DNA from: Oceanospirillaceae bacterium ASP10-02a
Lineage (GTDB): Bacteria > Pseudomonadota > Gammaproteobacteria > Pseudomonadales > Balneatricaceae
NCBI GenBank assembly: GCA_905182035.1
Contig: CAJIZL010000015.1
Location: 1-64,000, forward strand
DNA length: 64,000 nucleotides
Direction: 5' to 3'
In this document: piece by piece, positions 29,389-37,896 of the stretch
Layout of the letters: every line of letters begins with the position of its first letter
Position numbering within the stretch: position 1 is the stretch's first letter
Translations under genes and position numbers: made by a program
The notes under the pieces: model-generated
Seen by the model: only the letters and a program-made list of their open reading frames with translations
Database searches by the model: none
What the model was told of the DNA's origin: nothing

Positions 29389-31006
29389 ACAAGACTTTTA
29401 ATTTGAAACGTTGGATTTTTCCTGTTTCAGTTTTGGGTAGCGCATCAATAAAATGCACTAACCGGGGATACTTATAAGGTGCAATGGTGTTTTTGACATA
29501 GTCTTGCAGCTTCAGTATTAGCTCATCGGAAGCTTGGTAAGTTTCATTTAGTACAATATAGGCATTCACAAGTTGGCCACGGTGCTCATCTGGGGTACCA
29601 ATAACCGCACATTCAGACACGGCTTCATGGCCTAGTAAGCAGTCCTCCACTTCTGGCCCAGCGATGTTATAGCCAGAAGATAGGATCATGTCATCGGTAC
29701 GTGCTGCAAAGTGAAAGTAGCCATCTTTGTCTTGAAAAAATGAGTCACCTGTAAGGTTCCAGCCATCAACCACATAGTTAGCTTGGCGCTCATCATTCAA
29801 ATATCGGCAACCCGTTGGACCGCGCACAGCAAGCTTCCCTACCTCGCCTCGAGGCATTTCTTGCATGTGTTCATCTACTATTTTTGCCTGGTAACCACTG
29901 ATAGGCTTGCCGGTACAGGCAGGATGAGCGTCGCCAACACGGTTGGACATAAAAATATGTAACATTTCTGTGGCGCCAATGCCATCGAGCATTGGTTTCC
30001 CAGTTTTGGCTTGCCAATCCTCAAACACAGAAGCAGGTAATGTTTCACCTGCAGACACAGCAATCCTCAGACTAGACAAATCTGCTCCTTCGTCCATAGC
30101 GTTTAACATCACACGATAGGCTGTCGGGGAAGTGAAACAGATAGTTGCCTTGTAGGTTTCAATAATATTGATCATCTCCTTTGGCGACGCAGTTTCCAGC
30201 AAAATAGCAGTGGCACCAAAACGTAATGGAAAAATTGCCAAACCACCTAGACCAAAGGTAAATGCTAAAGGAGGTGATCCTACAAATACGTCATCTGGTG
30301 CCACTTGCAGTATTTCACGAGCGTAGCCATCCGCAATAATAAGTAAGTCGCGATGAAAGTGCATAGTAGCTTTTGGTTTACCTGTCGTCCCTGAGGTAAA
30401 GCCTAATAAAGCCACATCGTCTGCACTAGTGGCAACAGCCTGAAAGCGTACAGGTTTATTGAGCGCCGCTCGGTCTAATTCAGCATCAAAATTCGCTGTA
30501 CCATCAAAACCAACGACTTGCTGTAATATATCGCTGGTTTGGGCACAAATGTCCATTTCATCCATTAAGCGAGTGTCACATAAAGCCAGTTTAATATTTG
30601 CCAGATCAACAATTTGACTGAGCTCACCTGCTCTAAGCAACGGCATAGTATTCACCACCACTGCCCCTGCTTTTGTTGCGGCTAGCCAACAAGCCACAAG
30701 TGCAGGATTATTCGCGGCCCGTATCAATATGCGATTACCTGATTGAATGCCGTAATCATCCACCAAAGCATGAGCTAAACGATTGGTCCAATCAGAGAGT
30801 TCTTTATAGGTACGCATACGACCATTACCGATTAACGCAACATGATCACCAAATCCTCGTTCAACCATGTTGTCGGTAAGCTCCACAGCAACATTGAGTT
30901 GTTGAGGATAGGCATATTGGTTAGCATTGAGCTCAGGCCATTGGTGCTTAGGCGGTAAATTGTCACTAGAAAAAGTATCCACATGGCCAGAAGTTAATAA
31001 TGTCAT
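29387..31006 (-). CDS. Aryl-CoA ligase, probable 2-aminobenzoate-CoA ligase
   Basis: This 539-residue acyl-adenylate-forming ligase activates a carboxylic acid with ATP and CoA. The AMP-binding P-loop FTSGTTGKPKATMHFHRD lies near residue 203. The A5-like motif GIGATE, the TGDSF segment near 418 and the C-terminal catalytic lysine in TETGKIQR near 527 follow. It belongs to the benzoate/2-aminobenzoate-CoA ligase subgroup by overall pattern. Beside the monooxygenase/reductase gene it would make 2-aminobenzoyl-CoA, though salicylate or a related acid cannot be excluded. It overlaps the acyl-CoA dehydrogenase gene by four bases. Confidence 0.86.
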   Translation of the reverse strand: MTLLTSGHVDTFSSDNLPPKHQWPELNANQYAYPQQLNVAVELTDNMVERGFGDHVALIGNGRMRTYKELSDWTNRLAHALVDDYGIQSGNRILIRAANNPALVACWLAATKAGAVVVNTMPLLRAGELSQIVDLANIKLALCDTRLMDEMDICAQTSDILQQVVGFDGTANFDAELDRAALNKPVRFQAVATSADDVALLGFTSGTTGKPKATMHFHRDLLIIADGYAREILQVAPDDVFVGSPPLAFTFGLGGLAIFPLRFGATAILLETASPKEMINIIETYKATICFTSPTAYRVMLNAMDEGADLSSLRIAVSAGETLPASVFEDWQAKTGKPMLDGIGATEMLHIFMSNRVGDAHPACTGKPISGYQAKIVDEHMQEMPRGEVGKLAVRGPTGCRYLNDERQANYVVDGWNLTGDSFFQDKDGYFHFAARTDDMILSSGYNIAGPEVEDCLLGHEAVSECAVIGTPDEHRGQLVNAYIVLNETYQASDELILKLQDYVKNTIAPYKYPRLVHFIDALPKTETGKIQRFKLKVL

Positions 31007-32172
31007 GAACGTGCTCCTGCTTGTAATTGCTTGGCAATAATTATCTTTTGTACATCTGTGGCGCCTTCATAAATGCGCAAAGCTCGAATTTCCCGATATA
31101 AGCACTCTACCGTAGCGCCAGTTCTTACCCCTTCTGCACCATGAATTTGTACTGCTTGATCAATCACCTTTTGGGCCATTTCTGTTGCATAAAGTTTGGC
31201 CATAGCCGCTTCTTTAGACACCCTAAGTACACCTTGATCTTTGGTCCATGCTGCGCGATAAACCAGCAATGCCGCCGCATCAATTTGTGTGGCCATATCC
31301 GCCAAGTGCCCTTGCACCATTTGTAGGTCGTTTAATGGGGCACCAAACAAGCGTCTGTTTTGGCTGCGTTCTAAGGATTCATGTAATGCTCGCCGGGCCA
31401 TGCCCACAGCCGCAGCACCAACGCTTGAGCGGAAAATATCGAGCACAGACATAGCCACTTTAAAACCATCTCCAGCTTGGCCAAGTAACTGACTCGCATT
31501 AACCGTTACATTGTTAAACGACAGCCTAGCTAGCGGGTGAGGAGCAATGGTATGTAATCGCTCTGCTACTTTGAGACCAGGACTATCAGTTGCCACTAAA
31601 AATGCGGACAGGCCTTTGGCACCTGCTGCTTCTCCAGTGCGTGCAAAGACGCAATATACATGGGCAATGCCACCGTTAGAAATCCAGGTCTTTTCACCGT
31701 TAAGTATGTAGTGATCACCATCGAATGTGGCACTTAACTCGATATTAGCGACATCGGAACCAGATTGTGGTTCGGTTAGAGCAAATCCTGCTAGGACCTC
31801 ACCCGCCCGGGTTTTATACAGCCATTGCTGCTGGTCTTTGGTACCAAAGAGGCTAATTGCGCCTGTACCGAGGCCTTGCATGGCAAAGGCAAAATCAGCT
31901 AAGGCGTCATGCCGCGCCAAGGTTTCACGGATTAGGCACAAACTACGCACATCTAGCGCCTGTACCGAGGATATCTCAGGATCAATGGCGCTGTGTGTAA
32001 GCCAGCCTCCATCGCCTAACATTTGCACCAACTTGATGCAGGCCTGATCAATATCGCTATGATCAACTGGCAAGTGGGTCTCGCACCAAAGCTCTAGCTG
32101 TAAGGCCAGTTGGCGGTGATGAGCGTCAAAAAATGGCCAGTTTAGAAAACTAGTGTCGCGTTGCATGATCAA
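31003..32172 (-). CDS. Acyl-CoA dehydrogenase
   Basis: This 389-residue FAD-dependent dehydrogenase introduces an alpha-beta double bond in acyl-CoA and passes electrons to ETF. The FAD/substrate segments [15 protein letters not shown] (about 129-143) and the [10 protein letters not shown] block are clear. The catalytic base is the Glu of IYEGATDVQ near residue 370. Family resemblance is to short-chain and alicyclic acyl-CoA dehydrogenases. In this operon it probably acts on a ring-reduced CoA intermediate. No etfAB genes lie in the window. It overlaps both neighbours by four bases. Confidence 0.9.
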   Translation of the reverse strand: MIMQRDTSFLNWPFFDAHHRQLALQLELWCETHLPVDHSDIDQACIKLVQMLGDGGWLTHSAIDPEISSVQALDVRSLCLIRETLARHDALADFAFAMQGLGTGAISLFGTKDQQQWLYKTRAGEVLAGFALTEPQSGSDVANIELSATFDGDHYILNGEKTWISNGGIAHVYCVFARTGEAAGAKGLSAFLVATDSPGLKVAERLHTIAPHPLARLSFNNVTVNASQLLGQAGDGFKVAMSVLDIFRSSVGAAAVGMARRALHESLERSQNRRLFGAPLNDLQMVQGHLADMATQIDAAALLVYRAAWTKDQGVLRVSKEAAMAKLYATEMAQKVIDQAVQIHGAEGVRTGATVECLYREIRALRIYEGATDVQKIIIAKQLQAGARS

Positions 32173-32981
32173 TCACCCTCGAAGCAAGGTTTCTGCTTGT
32201 TGATAAACGCCTTATAGGCACGGCTGAAATCTTTCGTTTGCATGCACAGTGCTTGTGCTTGTGCTTCGGCTTCGATGGCTTGCTCGGGCGCCATATTCCA
32301 TTCGTGATTAAGTTGGGTTTTTGTCATCATATGGGCGAAACTGGGTCCCTCAGCGATTTTCTTCGCCATTTTACAGGCTACTCCCTTTAGCTCTTCAGCT
32401 GCCACAATTCTGCTGTAAAACCCCCAACGTTCGCCTTCTTCTGCGCTCATCATTCTTCCTGTAAAGAGCAAATCGGCGGCTCGAGATTGACCAATAATAC
32501 GCGGTAAAATGGCGCAAGCTCCCATGTCACATCCACCCAACCCCACCCGTGTAAAGAGAAAGGCTGTTTTCGCTTCAGGTGTTGCTATACGCATGTCGCT
32601 GGCCATTGCAAGGATAGCTCCAGCACCAACGGCAACACCATCAACAGCTGCAATAATGGGTTTTCCACAAGCAAGCATGGATTTAACTAAGCCACCCGTC
32701 ATACGGGTGAATCGCAGCAAACCTTTGGTATCCATGTCTAACAAAGGGCCAATAATGTCGTGTACATCACCACCGGAGCAAAAGTTGCCCCCATTAGACA
32801 ATATGACAATGGTTTTGATGGCGTCTTGCTGCGTCACTATGAGAAACAGCGTTGTAAGTTCGGCATAGCTGTCGAATGTGAGTGGATTCATACGCTCTGG
32901 CCGATTAAGGCGTATATAGCCGATGCCCTGGTCACAATGCCAGTGGAAATGGTGGGCTGTAAAGTTGTCTAACTCGCTCAT
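32169..32981 (-). CDS. Enoyl-CoA hydratase/isomerase-family protein
   Basis: This 270-residue crotonase-fold protein shows the oxyanion-hole segments [14 protein letters not shown] and [23 protein letters not shown]. The usual second glutamate position lies in [17 protein letters not shown], where Asp and Cys replace the typical Glu-x-x-x-Gly-Gly pattern, so the exact reaction (hydration, isomerisation or ring hydrolysis) is uncertain. It overlaps the regulator and dehydrogenase genes by four bases each. Within the operon it is a candidate for hydration or hydrolytic ring opening of the dearomatised CoA ester. Confidence 0.88.
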   Translation of the reverse strand: MSELDNFTAHHFHWHCDQGIGYIRLNRPERMNPLTFDSYAELTTLFLIVTQQDAIKTIVILSNGGNFCSGGDVHDIIGPLLDMDTKGLLRFTRMTGGLVKSMLACGKPIIAAVDGVAVGAGAILAMASDMRIATPEAKTAFLFTRVGLGGCDMGACAILPRIIGQSRAADLLFTGRMMSAEEGERWGFYSRIVAAEELKGVACKMAKKIAEGPSFAHMMTKTQLNHEWNMAPEQAIEAEAQAQALCMQTKDFSRAYKAFINKQKPCFEGD

Positions 32982-33436
32982 GGTTGTGTCACTCCAAACT
33001 TAGTAAGTTTTTCTAGTAGTGAAATTAGCGTGGCTGAATGCTCAGTGCTTAAGGGGGTCATAATGTCATCGATCCATTGTGCGTGGAGTTGAGCCAAGTG
33101 TTCAAATTCTTTTTTTCCATTTGGAGTAAGGCAAACCTTTTGAGCGCGGCGATCTAGAGAATCTTGTGCGCGCTCAATCATCCCATCCTCAACCAGACGA
33201 TTAACAATGCCAGTAGTGTTACCGTTGGACACCTTCAAAAATCTAGACAGTTGAGACATTCGTAGGCCGTCAGGGTGATGATCCAGTGCTGCCATGACAT
33301 CAAACCTTGGCAAGGTGGTACCACACTCTCGCCTTAGCCGTTCTCGTAACATGGCCTCAACATTACTACTGGTTTTGAGTAGTTTCAGCCATACTCGAAG
33401 ATGTTGGCGTGTATTATCTGCATAGTAATTAACCAC
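32978..33436 (-). CDS. MarR-family transcriptional regulator
   Basis: This 152-residue winged helix-turn-helix protein has the MarR core: recognition region [28 protein letters not shown] (about 77-104) and the wing [22 protein letters not shown]. It is the third gene of the operon, abutting the SDR gene and overlapping the hydratase gene. MarR repressors of aromatic degradation commonly sense the CoA thioester. The paired palindromes at 36557-36599 upstream of the operon are its likely operator, so autoregulation is expected. Confidence 0.9.
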   Translation of the reverse strand: MVNYYADNTRQHLRVWLKLLKTSSNVEAMLRERLRRECGTTLPRFDVMAALDHHPDGLRMSQLSRFLKVSNGNTTGIVNRLVEDGMIERAQDSLDRRAQKVCLTPNGKKEFEHLAQLHAQWIDDIMTPLSTEHSATLISLLEKLTKFGVTQP

Positions 33437-34189
33437 CTATAGTGCACCTCCGTCCAACCTCAAAGCGTGGCCATTGCAGGCCGCGGTCTGACACATAAAT
33501 ACCACTGCAGCAGCCACTTCCTCTGTTTGAGTAAACCGGCCAATGGGGTTGTCTTTAAGAAGCTGCTGCTCCGCCTGTTGGCGATCAACAGAAGTAGCCT
33601 GCATGATCTGCTCGATACTACGCTGAAGCATAGGGGTGTCGGTAAATCCCGGACACACTGCGTTAGTAGTGATGTTTTTTGGCCCCAGCTCAATTGCCAA
33701 AGACTTGACCAAACCAATGACCCCGTGTTTGGCGGCGCTATAGGCAGAGGCATATTTGTAACCCCTCAGCCCTGCAGTGGAAGACACTGCAATTAGGCGG
33801 CCAACCCCTTGTGCTAATAGGTCGGGTAGAACCGCTTGAAAGGTATTGAAACACCCGTTAAGGTTAACGCCCATAGCATCTTGCCAGTCTTGTTGAGACA
33901 GCTTGATGAATGGACGAGCTTCGGCACTGCCCGCATTGGCTATAGCAATAGAAAACGGTCCGAACTTGTCACGTGCTTTACTCAATGCGGCATCTAAGGA
34001 TGCTCTGTCAGTCACATCACATATCACAAACTGCGCGTTACGTAAGCTGGCCGCTAATTGTTTCAGCGGGGCCTCATTACGGCCACACAAAGTAAGCCAG
34101 CATCCTTGTGCATCCAGTTGTTGGGCGATAGCAAGGCCTACGCCTGAACCTGCGCCCGTCACTAGGGCGTGCTGATCCATTAAATTCAT
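33437..34189 (-). CDS. Short-chain dehydrogenase/reductase
   Basis: This 250-residue SDR has the cofactor motif TGAGSGVGLAI near residue 11, NAGSA, the catalytic serine in AVSSTAG, and YSAAKHG with the catalytic Tyr and Lys. The ATG at 34189 is chosen because AAGGAA lies five bases upstream and it begins one base past the preceding stop. An upstream in-frame ATG (34252) would add 21 residues inside the previous gene. In the pathway it likely oxidises or reduces the ring hydroxy/keto group formed after dearomatisation. NAD versus NADP use is not certain. Confidence 0.9.
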   Translation of the reverse strand: MNLMDQHALVTGAGSGVGLAIAQQLDAQGCWLTLCGRNEAPLKQLAASLRNAQFVICDVTDRASLDAALSKARDKFGPFSIAIANAGSAEARPFIKLSQQDWQDAMGVNLNGCFNTFQAVLPDLLAQGVGRLIAVSSTAGLRGYKYASAYSAAKHGVIGLVKSLAIELGPKNITTNAVCPGFTDTPMLQRSIEQIMQATSVDRQQAEQQLLKDNPIGRFTQTEEVAAAVVFMCQTAACNGHALRLDGGAL

Positions 34190-34190
34190 A

Positions 34191-36524
34191 TTATTCCTTG
34201 CCTTTATCTGAAGTAGGTATTGAGCTAGCTTGTAATGCTTTTTGAGCTTCAATCTGGGCTAAGCGATGGAACTGGTCCTTACCTGGCCCATAAGGTAATG
34301 GCCATTGTTGTTCTTCATCACCCAGTTGTGCAGCTGCATGATGAGTCCAATTAGGGTTTGCAAGATGAGGACGAGCCAAACAAACCAAATCGGCACGGCC
34401 AGCCATAAGAATTGAATTGGCATGATCAGCTTCGAATATATTACCCACAGCCATGGTTGGTATGTCCGCCTCATGACGAATTTGATCAGCAAATGGCGTT
34501 TGGTACATACGCCCATAAACTGGTTTAGCTTGTTTGCTGGTTTGACCACTGGAAACATCGATTATGTCGGCTCCAGCTTCTTTAAACGCCTTAGCAACAG
34601 CCACTGCTTGTGAAGGATCCATGCCCATGCCTTCCACCCAATCATGAGCAGAAATACGCACTGACATAGGCATATCTTTGGGCAACACGTCTCTAATTGC
34701 AGTAAACACACGCAAAGGAAACCGGAGACGATTCTCCAAACTACCACCGTATTGATCTTCTCGTTCATTGGTTAGAGTAGTGATGAATGAAGACAATAAG
34801 TAACCATGAGCGCAGTGTAATTCAACCATATCAAAACCCGCTTCAAGGGCCATTTTGGCTGCTAAAACAAAGTCATTTAGTACTTGGCACATCATGACTT
34901 CAGTCATGGCCGATGGCGTTTGATTGCCTGCCGACCAAGCCACTGCGGAGGCTGCTTTTAGCGGCCAATTATTATTGAACTTATCACTAACGAGAGGAGC
35001 GTCCATTTTTTCCCAACCACGCTGGGTAGAGCCTTTAGGGCCGGCATGGCCAAGCTGTACACAAATTTTTGCTGCACTTTCTTGGTGTACAAAGTCGGTC
35101 ACCCTGCGCCACGCAACACCATGCTCGGGCGCATAAAGGCCAGGACAGCCTATAGTGATACGAGCATCAGCGCTGGTGCATGTCATTTCCACATAGACCA
35201 GCCCTGCACCACCTTTGGCTAGGCTGCCATAATGCACCAAGTGCCAGTCTGTAGGACAACCCTCTTCGGCTTTGTATTGTGCCATTGGAGACACCACAAT
35301 CCGATTGATAAGCTTAAGCCCACGCAACTTAAAGGGTGTAAAAATCGGACTGCGCTCAGTGACAAGGTTGTTACCTTGATGTTGAAACCATTGTTCTGCA
35401 TCGGCTAACCACTTCGGATCACGAAGGCGCAGGTTTTCGTGGCTAATACGCTGTGATCGAGTGAGTAGCGCGTAACTAAACTGTACTGGGTCTAAATCTA
35501 GGTAACGTTCTATCTGCTCAAACCACTCCATAGAATTACGTGCCGCAGACTGTAAACGTAGCACCTCTAGGCGGCGATCATTTTCATACTTAGTGAAGGC
35601 ATTGCGTAAGTCGGCTTCTTGCTCTATATAGTCTGCCAAGGCAATGGCACTGTCGAAGGCTAGTCGGCTTCCAGAACCAATAGAAAAATGAGCTGTTGCC
35701 GCTGCATCTCCCATGAGTACTAAATTTTTGTGCGACCAGCGATTGCACATAACACGAGGAAAGTTGATCCATGCCGATCCACGAATATGCTTGGCATTGG
35801 TCATTAGGCTATGTCCGCCTAGATGTTCTTTGAAAATATCCTCACAAATTGCAATTGATTCTTGTTGCGTCAGGTTCGCAAAACCAAATTTTTCAAAGGT
35901 GGTTTTACTACATTCCACAATAAAAGTGGCAGTGTCATCACTAAATTGGTACGCATGTGCCCAGACCCATCCGTGTTTTGTTTTTTCAAAAATGAAAGCA
36001 AATGCATCATCAAATTTTTGATGAGTACCCAGCCAGATAAAATGGCATAGGCGCTCATCAATTTGTGGCTCAAATACTGTAGCAAATTGAGTTCTCGCCT
36101 TGGACCTTAAGCCGTCTGATGCAACCACAAGATCATAGCTATCCATGTAGTCTTCATACTTTCCCGCTTCAGCTTCAAAGCGTAATTCAACACCTAGTTC
36201 CTGCGCCCTGTGCTGCAGTATTTGTAACAACTTCATGCGGCCAATACCACAAAAACCATGCCCGCCGGAAACCGAGCGCACGCCATCTTTAACAACTGCC
36301 ACATCATCCCAGTAGGCAAACTCACCACGAATCGCTTGAGCACTAATGGGGTCGTTACGATCTACATTGGAGAGAGCCTCATCTGATAACACAACACCCC
36401 AACCAAAGGTATCGTCTGGCCGATTTCTTTCAATCACCAAAATCTGATGACTGGGATTACGCAATTTCATACTGATGGCAAAATAAAGACCTGCTGGGCC
36501 GCCTCCGATACATGCTATTTTCAT
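34191..36524 (-). CDS. Bifunctional flavin monooxygenase/OYE reductase, probable 2-aminobenzoyl-CoA monooxygenase/reductase
   Basis: This 777-residue protein fuses two flavoenzymes. Residues 1-385 resemble class A aromatic hydroxylases (GGGPAGLYFAI at 8-18; VLMGDAAATAHFSIGSG). Residues from about 393 to the end resemble old yellow enzyme/2,4-dienoyl-CoA reductases (FTPFKLRGLKLINRIVVSPM; MVELHCAHGYLL near 570). This architecture is known for 2-aminobenzoyl-CoA monooxygenase/reductase of Azoarcus, which hydroxylates and reduces the ring in one protein, and for proteins annotated as salicylyl-CoA 5-hydroxylase. The adjoining ligase, beta-oxidation genes and Rid protein favour the anthranilate reading, and no gentisate dioxygenase is present. 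It is first gene of the operon. Confidence 0.88.
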   Translation of the reverse strand: MKIACIGGGPAGLYFAISMKLRNPSHQILVIERNRPDDTFGWGVVLSDEALSNVDRNDPISAQAIRGEFAYWDDVAVVKDGVRSVSGGHGFCGIGRMKLLQILQHRAQELGVELRFEAEAGKYEDYMDSYDLVVASDGLRSKARTQFATVFEPQIDERLCHFIWLGTHQKFDDAFAFIFEKTKHGWVWAHAYQFSDDTATFIVECSKTTFEKFGFANLTQQESIAICEDIFKEHLGGHSLMTNAKHIRGSAWINFPRVMCNRWSHKNLVLMGDAAATAHFSIGSGSRLAFDSAIALADYIEQEADLRNAFTKYENDRRLEVLRLQSAARNSMEWFEQIERYLDLDPVQFSYALLTRSQRISHENLRLRDPKWLADAEQWFQHQGNNLVTERSPIFTPFKLRGLKLINRIVVSPMAQYKAEEGCPTDWHLVHYGSLAKGGAGLVYVEMTCTSADARITIGCPGLYAPEHGVAWRRVTDFVHQESAAKICVQLGHAGPKGSTQRGWEKMDAPLVSDKFNNNWPLKAASAVAWSAGNQTPSAMTEVMMCQVLNDFVLAAKMALEAGFDMVELHCAHGYLLSSFITTLTNEREDQYGGSLENRLRFPLRVFTAIRDVLPKDMPMSVRISAHDWVEGMGMDPSQAVAVAKAFKEAGADIIDVSSGQTSKQAKPVYGRMYQTPFADQIRHEADIPTMAVGNIFEADHANSILMAGRADLVCLARPHLANPNWTHHAAAQLGDEEQQWPLPYGPGKDQFHRLAQIEAQKALQASSIPTSDKGKE

Positions 36525-36556
36525 GAGTGTGTGCCTTAAAATCAGATCTTCATATA

Positions 36557-36599
36557 TTTACTTTAAGCTTAAATTATATTATTTTAGGCTTAAAGTAAA
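36557..36599. promoter_or_regulatory. Paired palindromic operator upstream of the aromatic-CoA operon
   Basis: Outer arms TTTACTTTAAGC (36557-36568) and GCTTAAAGTAAA (36588-36599) are perfect reverse complements. Within them sit two near-identical palindromes, TTTAAGCTTAAA (36562-36573) and TTTAGGCTTAAA (36583-36594), with centres 21 bases apart, i.e. two DNA turns. The site is 33 bases before the first gene, where a MarR dimer pair would block transcription. A/T-rich sequence between the arms may hold the -10. Confidence 0.7.
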
Positions 36600-36993
36600 C
36601 GGCTAACTCACTAATTATTTGAACACGACGAGCGTGGTCAAAAGTGATTATGGTTAATATACTGGAATAAATTTCATTACTAAGACACCATATACCAGAG
36701 CAATAAACTAAACTGAATATCGGCCCCTATATAGGTTCCCTTATGCAGAGAAGGGGGGTCTTCCCCGATTCTACTTTACGGATCCGAGATCTACGTTTAA
36801 AAGTTTGGAACCTTGTTTTAAGGGAGAATGGGGTGTAATTTCGTCTGCGCAGTAGTCTGTGTCTGCATCTTAAGGGCGCTAACGCGCCCCTCGTCGCTTC
36901 CGCGCCTATGAGTCTGCAGACAGTCCAAGGCATAGGGGACCATAAAGCACCGATGGTGTTTGCACTGAAAGTTTCACGGCAAGCCGCTCAACG
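36600..36993. other. Gene-poor segment between the operator and the terminase remnant
   Basis: No convincing gene was found in these roughly 390 bases. A GGGCGC-TAAC-GCGCCC hairpin lies at 36874-36889, and CTGCAGACAG-type repeats occur nearby (36850-36920). A 68-codon open frame on the minus strand (36727-36933) has basic, low-complexity composition and no ribosome site, and is judged spurious. The segment is probably the degraded edge of a mobile element. Confidence 0.5.
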
Positions 36994-37440
36994 TTAAGCG
37001 CAGCTATTAACAGCAGATAACTGTGCTATTCTGTCAGCCCCTAATAACTTAACCAGGTCAGCATCGCTCATGGAGCGCAAGTTGGCGGTGGTGTAGCCTG
37101 AGCTATTGACCGATTTGGTAACCTGGGTAAGCCCATGCAACCTCATCTGGCTTTGTACAGCGATCAAAAACTCACTAGCGGTCAATCAAGAGAGCTTTGC
37201 TTGCTCATGGTCCCAGTGACAGCGCCGTAGCGTATACGCAGCGTCTTTATCGAGTTGAAGCCGCTGATTAGCGGACCATTCCTTCATTTTCGGATGGTTC
37301 ATCAACTTATGTGCCGATTACCGCGCACCCCTGACATTAGGACCAACCACACGTCGGTAAGCCTCAGCCGCGTTTGTGGGATCTTTAATCATCTCGGCAG
37401 CAAAGCGGGTTTGTAGCTGTGTAAGTTTTATTGCTGACAT
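36994..37440 (-). pseudogene. Decayed phage terminase small subunit
   Basis: An ATG at 37440 with GAGGTGA five bases upstream opens a frame beginning M-S-A-I-K-L-T-Q-L-Q-T-R-F-A-A-E. It continues with K-D-P-T-N-A-A-E-A-Y, the N-terminal pattern of terminase small subunits (LT-x-x-Q-x-x-F...D-x-N-A-x-x-A-Y). A TAA interrupts after about 40 codons, yet the same frame resumes with SAHKLMNHPKMKEW and DKDAAYTLRR. It meets a TGA just before 37185, then runs in frame for a further 63 codons (TASEFLIAVQSQMRLHGLT...) to 36994. The last 63 codons are not recognised. Two in-frame stops mark a pseudogene, assuming no sequencing error. Confidence 0.68.
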
Positions 37441-37561
37441 ACGGATCACCTCAAAGTGCTGCTATTACTGGAGGACGCGAGTCCGGGCACTGGTAGCACA
37501 TATTCTTGGAAAATCCGGTAACCTATTAATATACATTAAGAATATCTATCTTCTAATTATC

Positions 37562-37807
37562 ATGAGAACCGCTACCATGCACCATGAATATTCTTACATT
37601 GTCCTCCGTAAATACACTTATTATTACTCGCTTAGAGTCCCGTTGGACATACGTGGACAATATAAGACCAAGCGTATTGCAGTAAGCCTTCGCACTCACT
37701 CTAAACGCGCAGCCTTAAGAGGCTCACAACAGGTCAGCATTCAGTTGGAAAACCACTGGAGTGCAATCCGAGTACAGCAAACTGATAGAATGCCCATAAT
37801 TTGCTAA
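37562..37807 (+). pseudogene. Truncated phage integrase, N-terminal domain only
   Basis: From an ATG at 37562 (or 37577) the frame encodes about 81 residues: YSYIVLRKYTYYYSLRVPLD, then RIAVSLRTHSKRAAL. This is the arm-type N-terminal domain of tyrosine recombinases (pattern: Y-x-R-x-x-x-Y-x-x-R-R-V-P...SLRT...A). It stops at 37807, before any core-binding or catalytic domain, and nothing resembling the R-H-R-Y catalytic part follows. No good ribosome site is seen. It is divergent from the terminase remnant, consistent with a collapsed prophage. Confidence 0.62.
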
Positions 37808-37856
37808 TCACAGGCATATTGCTATGATGTCCCTAGTCAATATGCTAATCATTAGC
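37801..37856 (+). promoter_or_regulatory. Promoter and dyad upstream of the 72-residue membrane protein
   Basis: TTGCTA (37801-37806) and TATGAT (37823-37828) are separated by 16 bases. Just downstream is a perfect dyad GCTAAT-C-ATTAGC (37844-37856). TGCTAATCA occurs twice, 41 bases apart (37802-37810 and 37843-37851), suggesting operator half-sites around the promoter. Confidence 0.45.
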
Positions 37857-37896
37857 TTGGCTAAAATAATAATAACGAACTGTTAAGGGGAAATTT

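Noticed and set aside
34191..36524. Reading the fusion as two separate genes broken by a frameshift
   Set aside because: The 777-residue frame is continuous and the two-domain order is known for this enzyme family, so it is a natural fusion.
36727..36933. 68-codon minus-strand open frame near the operon promoter
   Set aside because: Very basic composition, no ribosome site, no recognisable domain, and it spans a GC hairpin; most likely chance.
37376..37561. N-terminal 62 codons of the long plus-strand frame that ends in the integrase-like segment
   Set aside because: They read antisense to the start of the terminase remnant and show no integrase similarity; the recognisable part begins near 37562.
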